From NCBI GenBank assembly GCA_950097015.1, contig CATNEN010000038.1, forward strand, positions 10,002,001-10,066,000: a stretch of 64,000 bases of DNA, written 5' to 3'. The notes beneath the pieces were generated by a model that had not been told where the DNA came from, did not search any database, and worked only from the letters and a program-made list of their open reading frames with translations. Both the position numbers and the translations under genes were made by a program. Of this stretch, positions 1 through 11,349 are shown piece after piece. Source of the stretch: Macrostomum hystrix (Eukaryota; Platyhelminthes; Macrostomidae). How positions within the stretch are numbered: position 1 is the stretch's first letter; every line of letters starts with the position of its first letter.

Positions 1-165
1 CTGCTTTCTTCAGTTCACCCAGCTGTTAAATAAGCAGCATCAGCTGGGGTAATTGAGGATTGAGGTTGGGTGTGGCGTTCCCCCCAGTCCATGGACTGAA
101 CAGCCTTCAAATGCCACCACGAAATAGCTGCGGCTTTGCTGTCGGCTGCACATTTATATTATTAT
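1..165 (+). repeat. SINE-A copy, 3' part, cut by window edge
   Basis: This is the body and 3' end of the dispersed family called SINE-A here. It shares its order of blocks (AGTTCACCCAGCTGTTAAAT, then a GGTAATTGAGG block, CCCCAGTCCATGGAC, and GTCGGCTGCACAT at the end) with the full-length copy in NSF intron 4. It lies beyond the last visible exon of the receptor gene. The tRNA-like head would lie left of the window. Confidence 0.75.
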
Positions 166-201
166 TTCGATTTTTTGCCGCAATTTTCATTTTCATTTTC
201 A

Positions 202-690
202 AGTATGGTTGTACACAGTATGGCTGTACGCAGTTTGATTGTACACAGTGTAGTTGTACACAGTATAGTTGTACCCAGTATGTTTGTACACATTAAGGAT
301 TGTGCACAGTATGTTTGTACACATTAAGGATTGTGCACAGTATGTTTGTACACATTAAGGATTGTGCACAGTATGTTTGTACACATTAAGGATTGTGCAC
401 AGTATGTTTGTACACATTAAGGATTGTGCACAGTATGTTTGTACACATTAAGGATTGTGCACAGTATGTTTGTACACATTAAGGATTGTGCACAGAATGT
501 TTGTACACATTAAGGATTGTGCACAGTATGTTTGTACACATTAAGGATTGTGCACAGTATGTTTGTACACATTAAGGATTGTGCACAGTATGTTTGTACA
601 CATTAAGGATTGTGCACAGTATGGTTGAACAGTATGGTTGTACACAGTATGGTTGTACACAGTATAGTTGTACACATTATAGTTGTGCGC
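202..690. repeat. 31-bp minisatellite, receptor intron 5
   Basis: About 11 near-identical 31-bp units (GTACACATTAAGGATTGTGC, then ACAGTATGTTT) run from about 283 to 625. Degenerate shorter units based on GTACACAGTATGGTT flank them on both sides. The array sits just past the donor of exon 5 (708/707) of the minus-strand receptor gene. Confidence 0.95.
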
Positions 691-708
691 AGTATGGTTG
701 TCGCCTAC

Positions 709-3700
709 CTGTAGATTTTGACTAGCAGAGTGCCATAAGTTACGGCGAATCCGATCTCTCGCAGCCAGGGAATGATAAAGCAGATCTCAAAGCTTGGTTG
801 CAGGTACATTAAGAACACCTGGCCGGGTTGTTTGTTTTGGAGTGAAAGCAAAATTAATCAAAGCCTTTCTACAGTGCAGAAATTATCTGAGCTAACAGTC
901 CACGCAGGTGCAAATTCTGATCTTGGGGTTACTAACCGTTGAGTATAGCAGCAGGATGCCAACTAGAAATATCTCAAGAAGAATCCAAACCGAAGCTTTG
1001 ATTATCTGGAATAATTTTACTGCGCTTTAAGATTCGGAGAATTGGGATTCGGAGAATTGGGATTCGGAGAATTGGGATCCGAGAATCGGGATCCGGAGAA
1101 TTGGGATCCGGAGAATCGGGATCCGGAGAATCGGAGAATTAGGAGAATTCGGAGAATTAGGATTTGGAGAATTGTGATTCGGGGAATTTGGATTCGGAAA
1201 ATTGGGATTCGGAGAATTTGGGATTCGGAAAATTTGGATTCGGAGAATTTGGGATTCGGAGAATCGGGATTCGGAGAATTGGGATTCGGAGAATCGGGAT
1301 TCGGAGAATCGGGATTCGGAGAATCGGGATTCGGAGAATCGGGATTCGGAGAATTGGGATTCGGAGAATTGGGATCCGGAGAATCGGAGAATTAGGAGAA
1401 TTCGGAGAATTAGGATTTGGAGAATTGTGATTCGGGGAATTTGGATTCGGAAAATTGGGATTCGGAGAATTTGGGATTCGGAAAATTTGGATTCGGAGAA
1501 TTTGGGATTCGGAGAATCGGGATTCGGAGAATTGGGATTCGGAGAATCGGGATTCGGAGAATCGGGATTCGGAGAATCGGGATTCGGAGAATCGGGATTC
1601 GGAGAATCGGGATTCGGAGAATCGGGATTCGGAGAAGTTGGATTCGGAGAATCGGGATTCGGAGAATCGGGGTTTGGAGAAGTTGGATTCGGAGAAGTTG
1701 GATTCGGAGAATTTGGGATTCGGAGAATCGGGATTCGGAGAATTGGGATTCGGAGAATCGGGATTCAGAGAATTGGGATTCGGAGAATTGGGATTCGGAG
1801 AATTGGGATTCGGAGAATCGGGATTCGGAGAATCGGGATTCGGAGAATCGGGATTCGGAGAAGTGGGACTTCGAAGCAGCAGCTCACTCTGTTTTTCCTT
1901 GTTTTAAACACAATGCCAGCAACCAGCAGGCAGACGGTCATGCAGAAGGTCTGGATCACCAGTGGGAGAGCTCGCAGCGTGTCCAGGTCGTACTTGATCA
2001 GGCAGCGACCGTCGGTGGTGCAGGATCCGGGACAGTCAATGGGGCACGGACTGCACTCCATCGAGCTGTAGTTGGAGGTATTGTTAGCCAGCTGCTGGAG
2101 GTACTGCTGCCGCACCGACTCACCGGTGAAATTACCGTGATGAAAATATTTCCTACACTTGCAGTCGAAATTCTTGTCCGTGAAGCCGCGGCCGGGTATG
2201 TGCGAGCACTGGAGACGGTCAGGCGATAAGGAAGAGATTGTGCCCGCAGCCTAGTTCCCCGCCGGTCACCCCCCTCCACGACTGAGTCTTCCCCAGAGGA
2301 CTCAATTTTCAAAAATATTTTTCAACCAGCTGGAAAGACCACGTAGGAACTGCCTACTTCACGATGGCTCCCAAACCGAATGACCGATTTTCGTGAAAGT
2401 CCACCAATTATTTTATGGATCAAAGTTTTCCGCCCTTTGCGATCAAATCGAACTACCCCTCCGTCTCTAAACTCCCAGAGTGGCGCGAATCGATGTGGGG
2501 GCAATTTTCTCCCCATAGCTCGGACCTAAAACTATTTCGCTGCTTACCCAACGATATCGCCCTAAGCTTTCGGTCTTGACGTTTTGGTCGATTCTCTGAA
2601 GCTACCCTGGATTTGCCCCTAAAACCCACTACGGGCTATGAGCTATGAGCATCAACTGCACTCATTCCTGCTCAAAATCTCTGGCCTGTGTGCCTATTTT
2701 GCTGTTAATCTTTATATAGGGCTACAAGACTGAACAATAAACTTGTAGCCCTAGTCCATTTGACTAGTCCATTTGACTTGTAGCCTAGTCCACTTGCCAT
2801 TCACACCAAGGTCCCTGAGCTCGATTCCGCGACGAGGCCACATTCATTTAGGTCGCTGCCGCGGAGAGAAGGCTTGTGGGGTTGTACGGCAATTTTTTAA
2901 CGCCCTTGAGAGCCAACCTCAAAGGCACAGTGAGAGTCAACACTGCCTGACGATGAGAAAGCCAGGGCAGATGTACGCGCTCGTACACACCTGTGTGAGC
3001 GTATCCGTGTGCGTGTGTACTCAGTTTCTAAAGACTGAGCTCATGCCTTTAGAAATCCTTCAAAGTATTTCCACAAACCACATGCCTCATGTAGCTAGTT
3101 TCTCACAGCCATGCCTCCCATCCATGCTTATTTACCTCCGTAGTCGCCTGGTTGCAGATATTATTGGAGTAGAAAGTTCGGAATGTTGACTCATTGAGGC
3201 ACTGATTGATCTCCAGGTGTTTGAGTTCGAACTCCAGTACTAGCCAGCCTCTGTTGGGGCAAATGAGCAAATAGTCCTCTGGTTTAGCGAGAAACACATG
3301 GTCTAATCCATTCCATTCCACGCACAGGTGCTATAATTGTCCAACCATCCACCCCATTCCACGCACAGGTGCTATAATGGACCAACAATCCACCCATTCC
3401 ACGCACAGGTGCTATAATGGACTAACAATCCACCCATTCCACGCACAGGTGCTGTAATTGACCAACCATACACCCCATTCCACGCACAGGTGCTATAATT
3501 GATCAACCATCCACCTATTCCATGCACAGGTGCTGTAATAGACCAACCATCCACCCCATTCCACGCACAGGTGCTATAATTGATCAACCATCCACCTATT
3601 CCACGCACAGGTGATGTAATAGACCAACCATCCACCCTATTCCATGAACAGGTGCTGTAATAGACCAACCATCCACCCCATTCCACGCACAGGTGCTGTA

Positions 3701-6395
3701 ATTGGTCAACCATCCACCCTATTCCACGCACAGGTGCTGTAATAGATCAACCATCCACCCCATTCCACGCACAGGTGCTGTAATAGACCAATCATCCACC
3801 CCATTCCACGCACAGGTGCTGTAATTGATCAACCATCCACCTATTCCACGCACAGGTGCTGTATTTGATCAACCATCCACCCCATTCCACGCACAGGTGC
3901 TATAATTGTCCAACCATCCACCCCATTCCACGCACAGGTGCTATAATTGACCAACCATCCACCCCATTCCACGCACAGGTGCTATAATGGACCAACAATC
4001 CACCCATTTACGCACAGGTGCTATAATGGACTAACAATCCACCCATTCCACGCACAGGTGCTGTAATTGACCAACCATACACCCCATTCCACGCACAGGT
4101 GCTATAATTGATCAACCATCCACCTATTCCATGCACAGGTGCTGTAATAGACCAACCATCCACCCCATTCCACGCACAGGTGCTATAATTGATCAACCAT
4201 CCACCTATTCCACGCACAGGTGATGTAATAGACCAACCATCCACCCTATTCCATGAACAGGTGCTGTAATAGACCAACCATCCACCCCATTCCACGCACA
4301 GGTGCTGTAATTGGTCAACCATCCACCCTATTCCACGCACAGGTGCTGTAATAGATCAACCATCCACCCCATTCCACGCACAGGTGCTGTAATAGACCAA
4401 TCATCCACCCCATTCCACGCACAGGTGCTGTAATTGATCAACCATCCACCTATTCCACGCACAGGTGCTGTATTTGATCAACCATCCACCCCATTCCACG
4501 CACAGGTGCTATAATTGTCCAACCATCCACCCCATTCCACGCACAGGTGCTATAATTGACCAACCATCCACCCCATTCCACGCACAGGTGCTATAATGGA
4601 CCAACAATCCACCCATTTACGCACAGGTGCTATAATGGACCAACAATACACCCATTCCACGCACAGGTGCTATAATTGACCAACCATACACCCCATTCCA
4701 CGCACAGGTGCTATAATTGATCAACCATCCACCTATTCCATGCACAGGTGCTGTAATAGACCAACCATCCACCCCATTCCACGCACAGGTGCTATAATTG
4801 ATCAACCATCCACCTATTCCACGCACAGGTGCTGTAATAGACCCACCATCCACCCCATTCCATGCACAGGTGCTGTAATAGACCAACCATCCACCCCATT
4901 CCACGCACAGGTGCTGTAATAGACCAACCATCCACCCCATTCCACGCACAGGTGCTGTAATAGATCAACCATCCACCCCATTCCGCGCACAGGTGCTGTA
5001 ATAGACCAACCATCCACCCCATTCCATGCACAGGTGCTGTAATAGACCAACCATCCACCCCATTCCATGCACAGGTGCTGTAATAGATCAACCATCCACC
5101 CCATTCCATGCACAGGTGCTGTAATAGACCAACCATCCACCCCATTCCATGCACAGGTGCTGTAATAGACCAACCATCCACCCCATTCCATGCACAGGTG
5201 CTGTAATTGATCAACCATCCACCTCATTCCACGCACAGGTGCTGTAATTGATCAACCATCCACTCCATTCCATGCACAGGTGCTGTAATAGACCAACCAT
5301 CCACCCCATTCCACGCACAGGTGCTGTAATTGGTCAACCATCCACCCCATTCCACGCACAGGTGCTGTAATTGATCAACGATCCACCCCATTCCACGCAC
5401 AGGTGCTGTAAATGATCAACCATCCACCCCATTCCACGCACAGGTGCTGTAATTGATCAACCATCCACCCCATTCCACGCACAGGTAATGGGGCGGTTCC
5501 TTCGATTCAAGACTCACTTGATGCCAAGCTGTAACTTGCTGACGGAGCTGGTTGAAGCTTCGTCGAACCTGCCCATGAATGGCACCGCGTAGGAGACGAG
5601 CCAGCGTTTCCAGGGTGAGCAGAGAAACACAGGCGGGCCCCAAAAGCCTTCCTGTTGAGTGACGACTTTGATCTCTCCAGACGAGGTGAGCAGGTTGAGC
5701 GTGAATGGCAGCAGGCTCTTCTCCAGATTAGGTCTCATAGTCTGGCTAGGCCTGCCCACCACCTGCTCCACCAGTTTGTTGTAGTTCTTTTTGTGATGGT
5801 TGAACCACTCGAGACCGGGCTGGTCCTCCTTGAGGTACAACTCCTGGATGTAATTGTCGATGACAACTCGCTGATCGTTGCTCCTGTAGGCGTGGGGCAC
5901 CGTGTTCAGCGGGCTGTTCTGGCTGGCGAAGGTGACCGCGTAGCAGCCGAAGACGCGCTTGTCGCTGGCCACCACCGAGCTGACCACGCTGTACCAGAAG
6001 CCCTCGTAGGCGGCCTCACTGTGAAACCAGTCCTTCAGCGGAGTCTTCGCCAGCTGGTAGATGTAGCTTAACAGGTTGGCCAGGCTCAGAATCGACCGCT
6101 GCGACGCCTCGAAGCCGTCGTAGGCCGGCTGAACCCGGTCTGCCGGACTGTCCGACTGGAAGTTGGCCAGCGAGTAGCGCCCGAAGTTGTCCCGGCACAC
6201 CAGGCTATTGTTGCTCTCGACGTCCTTCACAAAGCGGACGATGGCGGAGAAGCGGTCGCCGCGCTCGAACTCGCGCCTGTACGGCTCCGGCATCTCGCTG
6301 AGGCCCGGGTAGGCGGCTTCGGCCTGCCGCTTAGTTGCTAGTAGCAACGGCAGCAGCAGCAGCAGCAGCAGGAGGGGCCTAGTCTTGATCGGCAT
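709..6395 (-). CDS. GPR158: GPR158/Smog-like class C orphan GPCR, 5' part (5 exons)
   Basis: Exons read 6395-5518, 3250-3136, 2208-1888, 1005-937 and 818-709; all junctions are GT-AG and phase-consistent (497 codons plus 2 bases). Exon 1 has a Leu-rich signal peptide (residues 1 to about 26) and an extracellular Cache-type domain ending in the family pattern W..P...C......W.V.Y..PF. Exon 2 carries a family-like LEINQC. Exon 3 continues with CSHIPGRGF and an EGF-like CKC, then C-rich ECSPCPIDCPGSC and TM1. Exon 4 is TM2 (KASVWILLE), and exon 5 gives TM3 (PWLREIGFAVTYGTLLVKIY). Order and spacing match vertebrate GPR158/GPR179 and fly Smog. Vertebrate GPR158 is a neuronal orphan receptor reported to bind glycine through the Cache domain; the ligand here is unknown. 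NxS/T sites occur in the ectodomain. The start is the first ATG before the signal peptide. TM4-7 and the tail lie off the left edge. Confidence 0.9.
1029..1870. repeat. 15-bp minisatellite filling receptor intron 3
   Basis: Units of GATTCGGAGAATCGG with variants (ATTGG, AAGTTG, TTTGG) are tandemly repeated. A longer block recurs at a period of 253 bp (GATCCGGAGAATCGGAGAAT near 1120 and again near 1373). The array takes up all but about 40 bp of the 882-bp intron (1006-1887). Long reading frames through it are by-products of the repeat and are not genes. Confidence 0.97.
2209..2790. other. Receptor intron 2, unclassified part
   Basis: No exon was found here. The stretch 2360-2410 (containing ACCGATTTTCGTGAAAG) loosely resembles 29115-29160 (CTCCCGAACGGCTCAACCGA), so it may be an old dispersed repeat. 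A short direct repeat, TAGTCCATTTGACT, lies near 2751-2780. Confidence 0.4.
2790..3040 (+). repeat. SINE-B copy, 5' half
   Basis: It begins inside the tRNA-like head (AAGGTCCCTGAGCTCGATTC, with the B-box-like GAGCTCGATTCCG). It follows the full-length SINE-B copy at 42340-42650 through the ACGAGGCCACATT block, the GCCTGACGATGAGAAAG block and the (GTGTGN) stretch. It lies in receptor intron 2, antisense to the gene. Confidence 0.8.
3313..5488. repeat. 40/41-bp minisatellite filling receptor intron 1
   Basis: About 53 units of 40-41 bp, each holding CCATTCCACGCACAGGTGCT followed by a variable GTAATAGACCAACCATCCAC. A higher-order block recurs at about 609 bp: the variant CCCATTTACGCACAGG appears near 4005 and 4614. 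The array occupies nearly all of the 2,267-bp intron 3251-5517. Confidence 0.97.
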
Positions 6396-7500
6396 GTTCT
6401 GTCAAGCTCTGCGCTGCTTGTGTGGATTGGAACTGCGCGGCGGAGCGGGCCGGATGTCGCCTGTGAATTTCGGTCTACCCGCAGGTCCCGTCCGTGTCTG
6501 ATTATCTCTGCCCGCGTGTCTCGAGCCTGCGCCTGCCCGCAGCCTTTCCGGCTTTTATCGCTGCCTCCCGGACCAGCCGATCAAGGATTGGACTGCGGCG
6601 CCTGGGTGGGGGCAGCCGGGCTAAGGGAAGGGCTGGGAAGAAAAATTAAGGATGGGAAAGTGGGTCCTGGGCAGGAAAGAGGATAAATGTGTGAATAATC
6701 TTCAGGGATTCCTTGTCAGAATCGGGATAAGCCAAAAGCAATGAGTGGGTTGCTTGGATTGGGGGGAATCGTCTGCTAAGGGGAGTAATAAGGAGAGGAT
6801 TTGAAGCGGGGTTGATCTCGGGACACGGCAGAAGGCTGGGAATTAGAACATCGCGAATAGTAGGAAGAGGATCTCGCTGCAGCAGAGTGCCAGGGCAGTT
6901 TCGCGAGCTCTCAATTTTCTCTTCCTTTTTCCCAGCCGCTGCTCGGGGCTCCGAATAGGTTTATATCACGGCAGGCTGCATGAGGATGCGACGGAGCGAG
7001 AGAAGCTAATAGACTGGCTGAAGGCAGCGTTGGGATTTCGTTGGCCCAGCTGGGAAATATGCGACAGAGGAGGATATATTAAGTTTTATTTGAGTGCTGA
7101 GAACTGCAACGACACAAGAGAGTGGGGGTGGGAGGAGCGGAGGGACATATGAGACTTGCGTGCGCCCGCGGTCGCACGGGAAGCGAGGTGGCCGTATTGG
7201 GAATATTTTTGTGAGAATGCCAGTCGGCAATGAAGTCTATAAGCGAGGGAGCGACAGAGAGGGAGAGAGGAAGAACGAGGAAGTTGAGGTTGCAGCGGGA
7301 CACGGACGCTTTTGGGGACGCCAGGATGAGGTGGGGGTGGGGGTACTTTTTCTTCTCTGTCATTCAGCTAGGAGTTCAGGCAGACGGCGCCACCCTTCCC
7401 TCCGTGTGGAGCGCGTGCGCTTGAGCGGAGGACGCTTTTCTCAGGTCCAGAAAAGACGGCTCTCTGAATTGGGTTGTTTGCTCTGCTAGACTGTCGAAGG
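6396..7500. other. GC-rich upstream region of the receptor gene
   Basis: Non-repetitive, fairly GC-rich DNA lies directly upstream of the receptor start codon and probably holds its 5' UTR and promoter. No TATA box at a convincing distance was found. Several short frames on both strands lack homology and exon signals that I could support. Confidence 0.35.
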
Positions 7501-8111
7501 CGACACCAGGTAAACTAAACACGCTTCTGCAGGCGCGGCAATATGCCATGCGAAGGCTTGTCTGAATAGGTTGACCCGATGGCTGTCTGTATGGCTTATC
7601 GCGTGTGTTGCAGCGGCGAGCTGTGAACTAGATCTGTAAAGTACTATAAATTTATTCTGCCGATTTTACCGCTTATACTCTCTACCTTGTCGAATTAGCC
7701 TGAGAAAAAAAGCTGTGTGCTTTTCACTTCAAACCTAATCCGAAGACTACGAGTTATTTTAGTGAATAAGTACTAAATAACTACAGTTTGTTTTCAAGTC
7801 AACTTTTCGTTGCCTTTAGTTCACAAAGTGTTTGTTCAAATGAGTGCAGGTTTAACGCCACTTTACTATATTTTGCGCGTATATCGGGCATAGTAAAAAA
7901 CTTTTGTTTTACAAGGCGGCTAAAGTTCAAAGAAAAAACCAAACAATTATGACAACAATTTATTTGCCCCCACGTATTCAACTTTAGAGTTTTTGCCTGG
8001 TGACCGTCGGAAAAACGAGTAGAAGGTCAAGGATTTAGTTCCGCCCAGAAAGATCAACTAGAAATGCTAATTTTTTTCTAGTATTTTACTATTATATAGT
8101 ATCTGTGGCTC

Positions 8112-8151
8112 CATTGCTACAGGACGAAACACTTTTCGTCCTGTAGCAATG
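8112..8151. repeat. 40-bp perfect hairpin
   Basis: Two 18-bp arms, CATTGCTACAGGACGAAA (8112-8129) and its exact reverse complement (8134-8151), are separated by 4 bases. No target-site duplication is visible, so it could be a micro-MITE relic or a local palindrome. Confidence 0.85.
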
Positions 8152-8180
8152 AAAGACTAATTATTGATTTTAGACTTTTA

Positions 8181-8285
8181 GTTCAACCCAGCTGTTTGAG
8201 TACAAGTATTAGCTTGAGTAATTGAAGAGAGATCATCCAGTCAACGGTCTGTGGCTTTGCTTTCTGCTGCATATCTTACCCGATA
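8181..8285 (+). repeat. SINE-A remnant
   Basis: Diverged SINE-A body: GTTCAACCCAGCTGTTTGAG, then GAGTAATTGA, and a damaged 3' end CTGTGGCTTTGCTTTCTGCT followed by GCATAT. The head is missing. Confidence 0.6.
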
Positions 8286-11200
8286 TTATAAGAATTTTGT
8301 TTAAAATCAACATTTAAAATACATTTGTAAAATAATAGCAATAAGATGTTCGGTTTATCATAAAGTATTATTCCGTGGCAGAGTTATTTTAAACTGTCTC
8401 GCATCCCAGCTATTCGAGAATCGTTTTGACAGCATCAAAAGCGCTCAAGAAAGATACAGCTTACATTATTTTTATTATGCATTGATGCTGCCGTCCCTGG
8501 AGAGTAAGACGATTTTCGTCTATCATATAAACAAAATGTGACTTCTTTTCTTGCTTTATTAACCGCCATTAGAGTAGCTAGTGTAAATTTTCACAAATAT
8601 TTAGAATAAAAATATACGTTGTTTGCAGAAAGACAGACAGGCCGATTTTTTTGTTATCGTGTCGACGCATAGATTTAAAATGCTTCCACACAGTTTCTTT
8701 TTAAAAGTAACACGTCAATTGTTCGTCAACAAGGAACTAAAAAGGAACCGAAGTTTGCTTACTTTTCATCATTTTTACGGTGTCTTATAATATCTTACAT
8801 TGCTACAGATTTTGAATTAGAAAAACATGTATATTTTTTCAATGCAATTTCGATAAAAATATCTATACTTGGTTACTGCTGTGCATACCCCAGGTTTTGT
8901 CTATTATATTTTGTAAGTCGCACCTATACTATGTAGCTAGTCTATTTATAATATACAGTGTAATTATCTTAGCTACCTCTGTTTATATAAAAGCAATATG
9001 CCAGATCTATAAGCACAATGGACATACAAGCTACATAATTAGACCACCTAGCTTTTTAATGCATATTAGCCTTTAAAAAGCTATTTATTCGGTTTCATTA
9101 TTATTCTTATCTGAATTTATAAAATTATATTCCATGTCATGACCTGCACCCTAATTACTACAGACACGGATGGCTATTATTTAGTAATCTTATGTAAAGG
9201 TCATAGTTTCATTAGCTAGGTACTATGATTGATGAATTAAAAATAAAAAACTATAAACTTGCCTATCTCAATGTATAACTTTTAAGTATGGCGACAGTTA
9301 GCTAAAATAACCAGGTGAGCTAGCTAATCAAGTTCAGTACATAAAAATTGTATATAATATAATGACATAATAGTACAATTTCACACAATAAAAATAATAT
9401 TAATTAATGATAAAAACTACCCCAATTGAACCAGATCTATAGCTGACAACATTTCCACATTACCATAGGGAGGGCCAAGTACATCTGAAGTCTGCATATA
9501 GCTATTCAGTCCATATACTAAGAAACATCATGTGTTCTGGTCGATTTTTCTGTTGCCATCTTCTCTGCAAACAGACAAGTTGACTTATTTTGTAGGCAAT
9601 TAAAATTTATGAGCAGACAAGTTGGCCAACTTGGCCTTGACTTAATTGAGAAGAAATTGTTATAATGTCAGTGTAAGTACATGTTTTATGTGAATGGAAG
9701 ATGTGCATATTTTTTTGTTCTTTGAATAATTTGAATGAATTTGTATATACTTCTTGTCTGCAGTGATGCCCTTACATGCACAAGAGAGAGACTGCTTGCT
9801 AAATAATAAGTCGTGAATATAATAGGTGAGTTAGCTAGAGGAATAAAATATAATGCCAATTGTAATTTGCACAGAAAATCTGATTTGATGGTAGAGGGAA
9901 CAAACCTTTAAAACAAGTCAAATCTTAGGTGTGTTTGAGTGACTAGAATATGTTAAAATGCTATTTTAACCCCTTGTTTATATACAGCAGACTAAAATGA
10001 TGCAGACTAGTAAAGTGGTATCACACAAAGCAATATAACTAGTTTTGTCACTCATACTGAACACAAAATCCTTGTTTTTTTTTCATTTTTGTTCTTAAAC
10101 ATATTAGATGAAAAGTCAAAGTGCCTTTGCTTTACCACCTTTTTAAACAATAAACATTGACATCTCTTACTACATTACAAACCAAAAACCTACATTATTC
10201 AGTTGATATATTGAAAATTATAGCTTTCTAGTGACGTTTTAAAAAAGTAGTTTAAACTTAATTTAGGCCTATAATATATAAGTTGTCTGTGCTTGCTTTT
10301 TCTGTAAGTAGGTAATGCTACAGAATTGCCTATCTGTCATTTAGGTTAGGTATAAAAAAATTAATTTGTAAAACTGAAAAATGGTCTAAATGTTATAGTG
10401 CTATATTTATTATATTTAAAATCCCACCGCTGTTACCAAAGTTGCTACAGGACTCTCTTTAATATTCTCTACTGTAATGTTACACTCTCACTATTATTGT
10501 CTCTACTCTCATTAATACCAACTTCACCTTTTGGTCACTATTAATTACTAGTAGCGCTGCCACCAAGCAGAAGGGACTGCTATCAGAGGAATGTTCCAAA
10601 GATATTCCTTCTTTATATTAGTAAAGGTACTTTTATTTCTCTAGGGTAGCATTTCTCTCTCTTTCTCTTGTACGTGTATATGTGGCCTGAGAGGTATTTT
10701 GGCACCAGTTATACACTCAATCCATCAGGGGTACCTGTGGATTAGAGGGTCACAGCAATACGCCCTTAAACACCTTTGGATGGACTCCAAATTCGGGTAT
10801 TACTCTCTGAAAGTACTTCTTTGGGAATTACTCTGGTTATCCTCTGAATATCCTATTCAGGTCAACTGTTTATATATCCTCTGAACTCTCTTGTTCAGAT
10901 AAATCTTTCTCCTTCTCTGAACACTCTGTACACTTATTTTTAAGGAAAGTTGTCCCAAAGGCACATGAGGGTTTTTATTTTCCACTCTAAAAACCCTCTG
11001 TTTATATAGTATTTTATTTACGATTATATACAAAACTTTTATTACAAAAATATATTTTAGATAGTGCTTATTTAAACAATTTTTTTTGAGAAAATATTTT
11101 TACAATTTTAACAAATTTACTCCGAAAATATTCGTTGGATTATTATAACTTGCTAATAATTATTATTTGCATGAATTGAACTTGTAAAGAATTAATATTT

Positions 11201-11309
11201 TAGAGGCATATTAAATAAAGATAAAAAATTGTAAAGGCTGCAATAGAAAAATACTATAAGTGCTGTTTTGAGTTGCTGTTGTGGAAATTTATTAAACACA
11301 AACATGATT

Positions 11310-11324
11310 TTTTTACTTTTTCAG
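11310..11324 (+). promoter_or_regulatory. Splice acceptor before NSF start codon
   Basis: The tract TTTTTACTTTTTCAG ends at 11324, and the NSF ATG follows 25 bases later. It is either the 3' end of a 5' UTR intron or a spliced-leader trans-splice acceptor; sequence alone cannot separate the two. Confidence 0.6.
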
Positions 11325-11349
11325 TTACTGGAGAAAAGTTTATTAAAAA

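Larger units (their letters stand above)
7500..11309. other. AT-rich intergenic or 5' intron DNA before NSF
   Basis: Apart from the hairpin at 8112-8151 and a SINE-A remnant, this is AT-rich unique sequence without a supported exon. Part of it may be a 5' UTR intron of NSF, since a good splice acceptor lies 25 bp before the NSF start codon. Confidence 0.5.

Noticed and set aside
202-690. Possible CRISPR array
   Set aside because: Units are contiguous with no unique spacers, in an animal genome.
1042-2229. Plus-strand frames rich in DSEN/GIRRI repeats
   Set aside because: Made by the 15-bp array in an intron of the minus-strand receptor gene and running into an antisense exon.
6420-7489. Short plus-strand frames upstream of the receptor gene
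   Set aside because: GC-rich sequence keeps frames open; no homology, and they overlap the probable promoter and 5' UTR of the minus-strand gene.
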